From assembly GCF_011397635.1 (NCBI RefSeq), contig NC_064775.1:11868952-11932951 (forward strand): a stretch of 64,000 nucleotides of DNA, in the 5' to 3' direction. The stretch comes from Epinephelus fuscoguttatus. Taxonomy: Eukaryota; Chordata; Actinopteri; Perciformes; Serranidae. Below the pieces are notes generated by a model, which saw only the letters and a program-made list of their open reading frames with translations, was not told where the DNA came from and searched no databases. How positions within the stretch are numbered: the stretch's first letter is position 1; each line of letters starts with the position of its first letter. Shown piece after piece: positions 15,001 to 22,600 of the stretch. The position numbers and the translations under genes are program-made.

Positions 15001-15676
15001 ACACACTGTCCAAACAATACTACTCATGTCCTTAATTGACAGCTAATAGTCAGTATAACGACATGCGTACTCACCAGCCACAGAAGAACACTCATTTTTA
15101 ACAGCTTAAATAGCATCTTGATATCACCTCAATGACACAAGTGCAGTTTCAAAATGGCGCCTGGCCAGGCGAAGCTCATCAACGAATATCGTCACTTACT
15201 TCATAAAGTCAGGCATTTTTGGCGTAACAGTCGACTTACACCTTCGTTAGTTTTAACGAAGCAATAACTCGGTCTGTAACATCTCACAAAGTCACCGCAC
15301 AAACATAATACTATTTATTTTACTCTTGGCTAGCGCAGTTTAGCTAACTGTTAGCGAGCTCACCCAACCGTCGCCGGTGCAACCAAACTTGTCTCTCTGA
15401 CGCACGCGCTCCCAGTAGCCAATCAAACGAGGAGTTCAACTGGCGGCGCTTTTGCTTTTGCACATAATTACTAAAGTTATTTATATTTAATTATAAATTC
15501 ATCTTCTTGTATTCACGTTCATACAAACATTTGATTTAAAAAAATAATTCGATAAAAATAAAGGAAATGTTTAGGGGCGCTTAGCGGATGCTCAAGCCTT
15601 TTCGGGGGAGCTCGAGCGCCCCCTGCTGCTGCTTTTGTGTTATGAAAACATTTCTAAGATGATATATATATGTGTG

Positions 15677-15731
<55 letters not shown>

Positions 15732-15732
15732 G

Positions 15733-15770
<38 letters not shown>

Positions 15771-16644
15771 CATATATATTGGTTAGAGAGGACTGCAAAA
15801 CCTCGTGGATTCCAGATTTGAATCATCATCACATATAAATCATAGCCTACGGTGTATACTGTATGATGCATATGAAATGAAAACTTCACACGATATTCAT
15901 GGCATGGTTGATCTCTTATTCAAACACCCAGGCTGGAGATATTCTCATCAAAACATGTCAAACCCTGTGTGCCTCAGCTCTCAGTACAGATGTATGATAC
16001 AGCAAATAAAACCTGACAGCTGTTCAAATGAAGGTAAATAGAGAGGGAGGGACTGTGTAGACACCCAAGTGACACATATCTGCCAGAGTTGACTTAACAA
16101 GGAAAATGTAGCAGGAGCATGAGGCTGTCTTGTTTTGATTACATGTGAAGCACTTTGACACATCAGCTGAGCCTGTACTGTATGTATGAGCACAAAAACA
16201 TGCAGCAGGGCTTATAAATAAAACTTCACAAAGAGCCTCAGAAAGAGAAAAGAATGAAAGGGGAGCTCACGCACATTCAGTTTGACTGAAATACAAAACC
16301 ATCTACTATATCATCAAGGGGGCAGATTCGTACCCGCAGGCTAAACTTTTGCTTTCATGCAATTTTATAGAATTTTCATTTGGGATGGAAGCCCCACAGA
16401 TGTGCCAGTAACATCATGAGTTGCTGGTCCAAATCCAGAAATGTATGCTCCTCCTCCCTCATGCCCTCTTTCCTTCTTTTCCTCCTCCTAGCTCCTTCAT
16501 TAGGAGCAGAAAGCAGAAATTGTGTTTAAATGAATCTGCTGCGGCTCTGCAGTCGTCAAAGCTGAGCCCAGCGATGGCTAATTGGCTCCCAAGAAAGCTG
16601 GGTGGGTGTCAGCAGGGACGGTGCTCCAGCATCACATCAGGCTA

Positions 16645-16685
<41 letters not shown>

Positions 16686-19600
16686 CGCACACGCATATAT
16701 GAGGTCTCTCGTCTTCCTGTCTCCCCGCTCCTCACTGCTTGTCACATCTGACAAGAGAAGCAGGAGAACAGAAGATAAAACACCATCCGAGCTCTGACGC
16801 TTTATTGGCTGTTTCTGGAGCTGCATTATGCATATCAGTGAAATGCTTTGCTGTCAAGGTTGTTTTTACAGTTGGTGGACTGATGGTGTTTGTCTCACTG
16901 TGTTGTTGTAGCACACGACTCGTTATTAAAGCAGCAGCGAGTGGCTCGATTACATTCTTGTTCCTTCATTCAGCTCAGCTCTACTCTGCTCGAGTCATTG
17001 TAGGAAGGATTGCTTGGAAGGACAACGAGCTGGAGGTGAAATTCAGGGTTGCATAAAGAAAAAACTGACAACAAATCTGCTTCAGTTTGATCCAAACAGG
17101 ACAGTTCAGACTGAATCTGTCCAGTCAGTCTAAGGACAAAAATGAGACTGTGGTTACACACCTGATGATAAGAGGGTGGTATCGATCTTCTCATCTAACC
17201 CTCTGCTACAAATCAAATGAGCGTGTTTGCCAAAAGGTAAAACTTTTTCCTTAACTAAAGAGCAAGTTCAGTTGGGAGTCTCTACCAATATAAACTGCTG
17301 CTGAAAGCCAGGTATGCTGGTCCCAGTCAATTGGAGTCATGCATGTTGTTTTCCCCACTGCAATGTCTACACAATAAACCCAAAGCTGCACCTGTCTGCC
17401 CCAACTAAAATTCACACACACTTTCGGACATGTCGAAGTCTTTGCCATGTTTGAGTACTGCTAATGTTTTACAGGGTATCATTCTGTCATCGTGTAGAGC
17501 TGACAGGGAACAGCAGCAGGTGGTGGTGACTGGACCGGCTCTGCAGCAACCAAACAGTCAACTATAAGGCTCAAATCCCAATCGAGTTTTTCTTGGCTCT
17601 TTTAAAGGTTAAAAAAATCTGCTTACCAGTGCCTCTGAAGATCACTAATTAACGTCTTATTTTGTTTGATCAATCCATACAAAAAAGAAGCATTAAACGA
17701 GCTATGTGCTGTAACTGTTTCTTTGGCAAACTCATTACACCCCTGCTGGTTGCCAGGAAATAGGCAGAGCATGTAACTCCTGTAAATCATAAGTCGTTAG
17801 CTACATATTTACACTGAACAAAAATATAAATGCAACACTTTTGTTTTTGCTCCCATTTTTCATGAGCTGAACTCAAAGATCTAAAACATTTTCTATATAC
17901 ACAAAAGACCATTTCCCCTCAAATATTGTTCACAAATCTGTCTAAATCTGTGTTAGTGAGCACTTCTCCTTTGCCGAGATAATCCATCCCACCTCACAGG
18001 TGTGGCATATCAAGATGCTGATTAGACAGCCTGATTATTGCACAGGTGTGCCTTAGGCTGGCCACAGTAAAGGGCCACTCTGAAATGTGCAGTTTTGCTT
18101 TATTGGGGGGGGCTGGGGGGGTCAGAAAACCAGTCAGTATCTGGTGTGACCAGCATTTGCCTTACGCAGTGCAACATATCTCCTTCGCATAGAGTTCATC
18201 AGGTTGTTGATTGTGGCCTGTGGAATGTTGGTCCACTCCTCTTCAATGGCTGTGCGAAGTTGCTGGATATTGGCAGGAACTGGAACACGCTGTCGTATAC
18301 GCCGATCCAGAGCATCCCAAACATGCTCAATGGGTGACATGTCCGGTGAGTATGCTGGCCATGCAAGAGCTGGGATGTTTTCAGCTTCCAGGAATTGTGT
18401 ACAGATCCTTGCAGCATGGGGCCGTGCATTATCATGCTGCAACATGAGGTGATGGTCGTGGATGAATGGCACAACAATGGGCCTCAGGATCTCGTCACGG
18501 TATCTCTGTGCATTCAAAATGCCATCAATAAAATGCACCTGTGTTCGTTGTCCATAACATGCGCCTGCCCATACCATAACCCCACCCCCACCATGGGCCA
18601 CTCGATCCACAAAGTTGACATCAGCAAACCGCTCGCCCACACAACGCCACACACGCTGTCTGCCATCTGCCCTGAACAGTGAAAACTGGGATTCATCCGT
18701 GAAGAGAACACCTTTCCAATGTGCCAGACGCCATCGAATGTGAGCATTTGCCCACTCAAGTCGGTTACGATGACGAACTGCAGTCAGGTTGAGACCCCGA
18801 TGAGGACGACGAGCATGCAGATGAGCTTCCCTGAGACGGTTTCTGACAGTTTGTGCAGAAATTCTTTGGTTATGCAAACCGATTGATGCAGCAGCTGTCC
18901 GGGTGGCTGGTCTCAGACGATCCTGGAGGTGAACATGCTGGATGTGGAGGTCCTGGGCTGGTGTGGTTACACGTGGTCTGTGGTTGTGATGCCGGTTGGA
19001 TGTACTGCCAAATTGTCTGAAACACCTTTGGAGACAGCTTATGGTAGAGAAATGAACATCTGTGCCATTGTGCTGTGTGATAAAACTGAACATTTTAGAG
19101 TGGCCTTTTATTGTAGCCAGCCTAAGGCACACCTGTGCAATAATCATGCTGTCTAATCAGCATCTTGATATGCCACACCTGTGAGGTGGGATGGATTATC
19201 TCAGCAAAGGAGAAGTGCTCACTAACACAGATTTAGACAGATTTGTGAACAATATTTGAGGGGAAATGGTCTTTTGTGTGTATAGAAAATGTTTTAGATC
19301 TTTGAGTTCAGCTCATGAAAAATGGGAGCAAAAACAAAAGTGTTGCATTTATATTTTTGTTTGTGTAGCATGAGAGTGGTATCAGTAATCTCATCTAAGC
19401 AAATGAGTGCATTTCTCAAAATGTTAAATTATTCCTTTCATAAGAAAAATGAACAGTGATAATCACAGTTTTATAAAACTTCCTGCTTTGTGGTGAAAAT
19501 GTGTAATTTTCAGCTTGTTCTATCTAATATCTAAATGATGCTATAGAGGCACTAAACATGGGGCAATACTTACACTTCATATTCTCTAATTCTCAAGACC

Positions 19601-22600
19601 ATTATCTCTTTATAATTTAGGTTATTATTGATTATTAGGTATATAGTCCATTAGTTTTAAGGGAGTTAGTTTTATCTGCATGGCTCATTTTATGATGTCA
19701 CCATTATGCAGGAAGCTCCTGATAGTAACAGACATGCCAACGTGTTGTCCAAGCACAGAGCTACTTTAACAAGCATAAAGGAGGACAGAGTGTGGTGCTA
19801 ACAGCTGGTTAATAACAGGACTCTTAACATACGGTCTTTGCTTATTAAAACTGTTCTTATTTACAACAGGGAGGATATGTTTTACTTTCAGTACACATTG
19901 GCTTGTTTCCAAAGAGCTAATGACAGTTAAACCTCCTGTGATCATGTAACTGGTGCACTTGTTTGCTCATAAAATTTCATTTTCACTACAGTGTCAAATA
20001 GGACGTTTGTTGCAGGTGAGACCTATTTACATATTATCCTATTCTGAAATGATATGATATGGTATGGTATTAATATATAAATCTATTATAAATCAGTAAT
20101 ATAATTTGCAGCTTTTCTGACACAATAAAAGCAGACTACAGGCAACATTTTTTCACCACAACACAAAGCATCTACAACTGAGCTAAGTGGGACTGGACTC
20201 TCCAGTTTGCATTGAATGGACCTCTTAGAGAGGAATGTATTTAACATATAGTATAAGTAACTTAACACACACATACACAAAAGAGAAGGAAGTTGTAAGA
20301 CAGGCCTGTCCAGTCCTGCCTCTCTGCCGGTGTTTCCTTATCAGAACAGGAAGTGGGCAAAATGTTTGAAACAACACGGACTGAGCTCAGGAAGAGGCTC
20401 TGATTTTCCAAAACAAAACGTCTCCATCCTTTAACCACTTCACTCCAACAACGTGCTTGGTTGCTTCACTAATTCTGACACAAGTGGTCAACTTATGACA
20501 AAAAATCTAATTCTGACTACTAATTTTATCCTCAAACAAGAATCCAATTAACTGCTGAACCACTTTTCATCACACAGGTCTGCTTTACTCTGGAAATAAC
20601 ACAATTATGTCTTTGTAATGATGCTGGCTCAGCGTGACTGGAAGTCAGATCACTATTTACTGGAGTCACTGCTGTTCCATCCACCTCATTCATCTCTTCC
20701 GCTGCTCATTTCTGCAGCTCATTTGCAAGCAGTGCCATGTTTCATTTATGAGAAAGAGCGGGCATGATGTGGCATGTGAGCGGCACCACTGCACAACGGC
20801 ACAGATGTGATCAAAATGCCTGATGAGGTCCAGTTTGCACATGTGGAAAGTCTTTCTCAGCAGGCTCAATGGACATTTCATCTCAAAAGCATTTGAAAAC
20901 ACAGTCACGGAGAAGAAGAGCAGCATGCTATCTTTCTTTAGCATTACAGGAAACCCATATCTCTGCACATCTGCAAACCAATGCTGAGGTGATTGGCTAC
21001 ACTGCAGCAGAGCTTGTCCTCTTTACGTATGCATCTGTCAAGCACTAATCTGCATTTACTGCAGGGAAGGAAGAAGCATCACTTGAATATAGACAAGAGT
21101 AACTGTGATATTCTGATAATCAAAAATCATCTCGAGCACCACTTGTCAGATTTTACGTCATGTTTGTAATGATGTGGGACACACATTCATCTCTAGATGT
21201 CTTCAAGTCTGTCAGATGTTTCAGGAATCTGCTGGATTCTCTAACACTGGCCTTCAAATTCAATCTAACAAATTGAAAAGCATGATGAAATATAACCTGA
21301 ATTACACCTACAGAGTGAATCACTTCTATCCTAAATTAGATTCAAAGTGGGAACCTTTGACATCTGAGAGACAGTCAGAATTCTTCCCTTTCTCTTGTCA
21401 ATGTCAAAACCCAGAATGATTCATCCGAACGCTTAAGACCGAGATACTCAAACTTGTTCTGCCTCCGAAAGGAATGAAACTTCAAAACAACAGCAGAAGT
21501 GAAGGTCGAGCTCACTCTTGACAGCACAAACGTTCCATGTTGCTTTCTTAACTGAGGGAAATTGTCATTTAACGTGGAAGCGGTGGGAGGCAAAAGGTTT
21601 AGGAGAGAATGAAGCAGGATCTCGGCATGACGTGTGGACCGCCAAAGCAGCGTGTTCACATCAGTTTCTTGTTCTTCATGTTGTCTTTGTTTGAAGTACT
21701 GTTGTTTAATCAGGCTGTTGGGCGTCACATTGATCAGCAGGGTGTCACAGTAATTAACAAACCCGTCGTTCAACTGAAGAACCGAACAGCAGGCATCAAT
21801 ATTTCTTTGTATTCTATTTGTGTCTATGATCAGAACTGTAAAAAACATCACTTCCTGTGAGCCAGAGGAGGAGTGTTACTCACTGAAAGCAGCGATGGCC
21901 AGGATGATGGTGATCGCTATGGACACCCAAGACACCCACAGAGCTTTCTTGCGGTAACTTTGTGCTTCATGAGGCTTCAGACGCATGCTGCTCTCCAGAA
22001 GGCCTGTAGACGACACACAGGGCAAAGTGACCCACAGCATCCAGACAAATATGACTCAGAAAAGGCAGGGTAGGAAAACAGAGGGGGTGGTTTAACTCAG
22101 CTTTACTGCTTTAAAGTTCAGTTTCCACATTTGGAAAATCTGCATATGTATTATTGTAACACCAAACTAACAAGCATTAAACTGACTGATAATATGCAAT
22201 GTGACTTGTATATTGGACAGATTAAAATTCTATGCTACAGGAAAAGTTACGGGGTCACAAAAGTGACTGCAATTTAAATACTAAACAGAACATAAATGTC
22301 TGTACCAAATGTCATGGTAATCTGTTCAACAGCTGTCAAGGCATTTCACCGATAATCTCAAACACCATGGTGACACTGGAGGAAGTCACTGTGTAGACCA
22401 TGAATGTCTACACACTTTCAGGGCAATCCATCCATATGTTGATTGGGTATATAGGTACAAAGTGGTCAACTCAAATATATGATGATGGTGCTTGTTGCTG
22501 ATTCTCAATATACAACAGTAGACTGAGGAAAACTGCACAGTAACCCAAAAGTAACTGATAGTAATGGCACTGCATTACTGATTTGAATGGATCCTATTTC

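Larger units (their letters stand above)
17595..19441 (+). repeat. teleost interspersed repeat split by the Tc1-like insertion
   Basis: The left half, about 17595-17811, carries aaaggttaaaaaaatctgc..accagtgcctctgaag and tcactaattaac. The right half, 19366-19441, carries gagtggtatcagtaatctcat..aaaatgttaaattattcc. Together they match the order of landmarks in other copies of this family, so the transposon landed inside an older repeat. Confidence 0.6.
13131..21883. other. tmem163 intron 2
   Basis: The longest visible intron, 8.75 kb. It contains a polypurine/polypyrimidine stretch (13795-14110), a CpG-rich promoter-like block (15150-15440), a composite AC/AT microsatellite, a (CA)n run and a repeat interrupted by a complete-looking Tc1-like transposon. 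Open frames at 13.7-14.3 kb follow the simple-sequence composition and look fortuitous. Confidence 0.6.

Noticed and set aside
14820..15060. Possible downstream exon of the orphan promoter on the minus strand
   Set aside because: No phase-compatible acceptor-exon-donor combination gave a recognisable peptide.
15154..15267. 37-codon plus-strand frame starting MAPGQAKLINEYRHLL in the CpG block
   Set aside because: Too short to claim. It vaguely recalls LYR-motif proteins but lacks the motif core and a recognisable continuation. Kept only as part of the promoter finding.
21375..21851. 158-codon minus-strand frame next to tmem163 exon 2
   Set aside because: Not in frame with exon 2, no homology recognised, and no splice pattern linking it to the gene.
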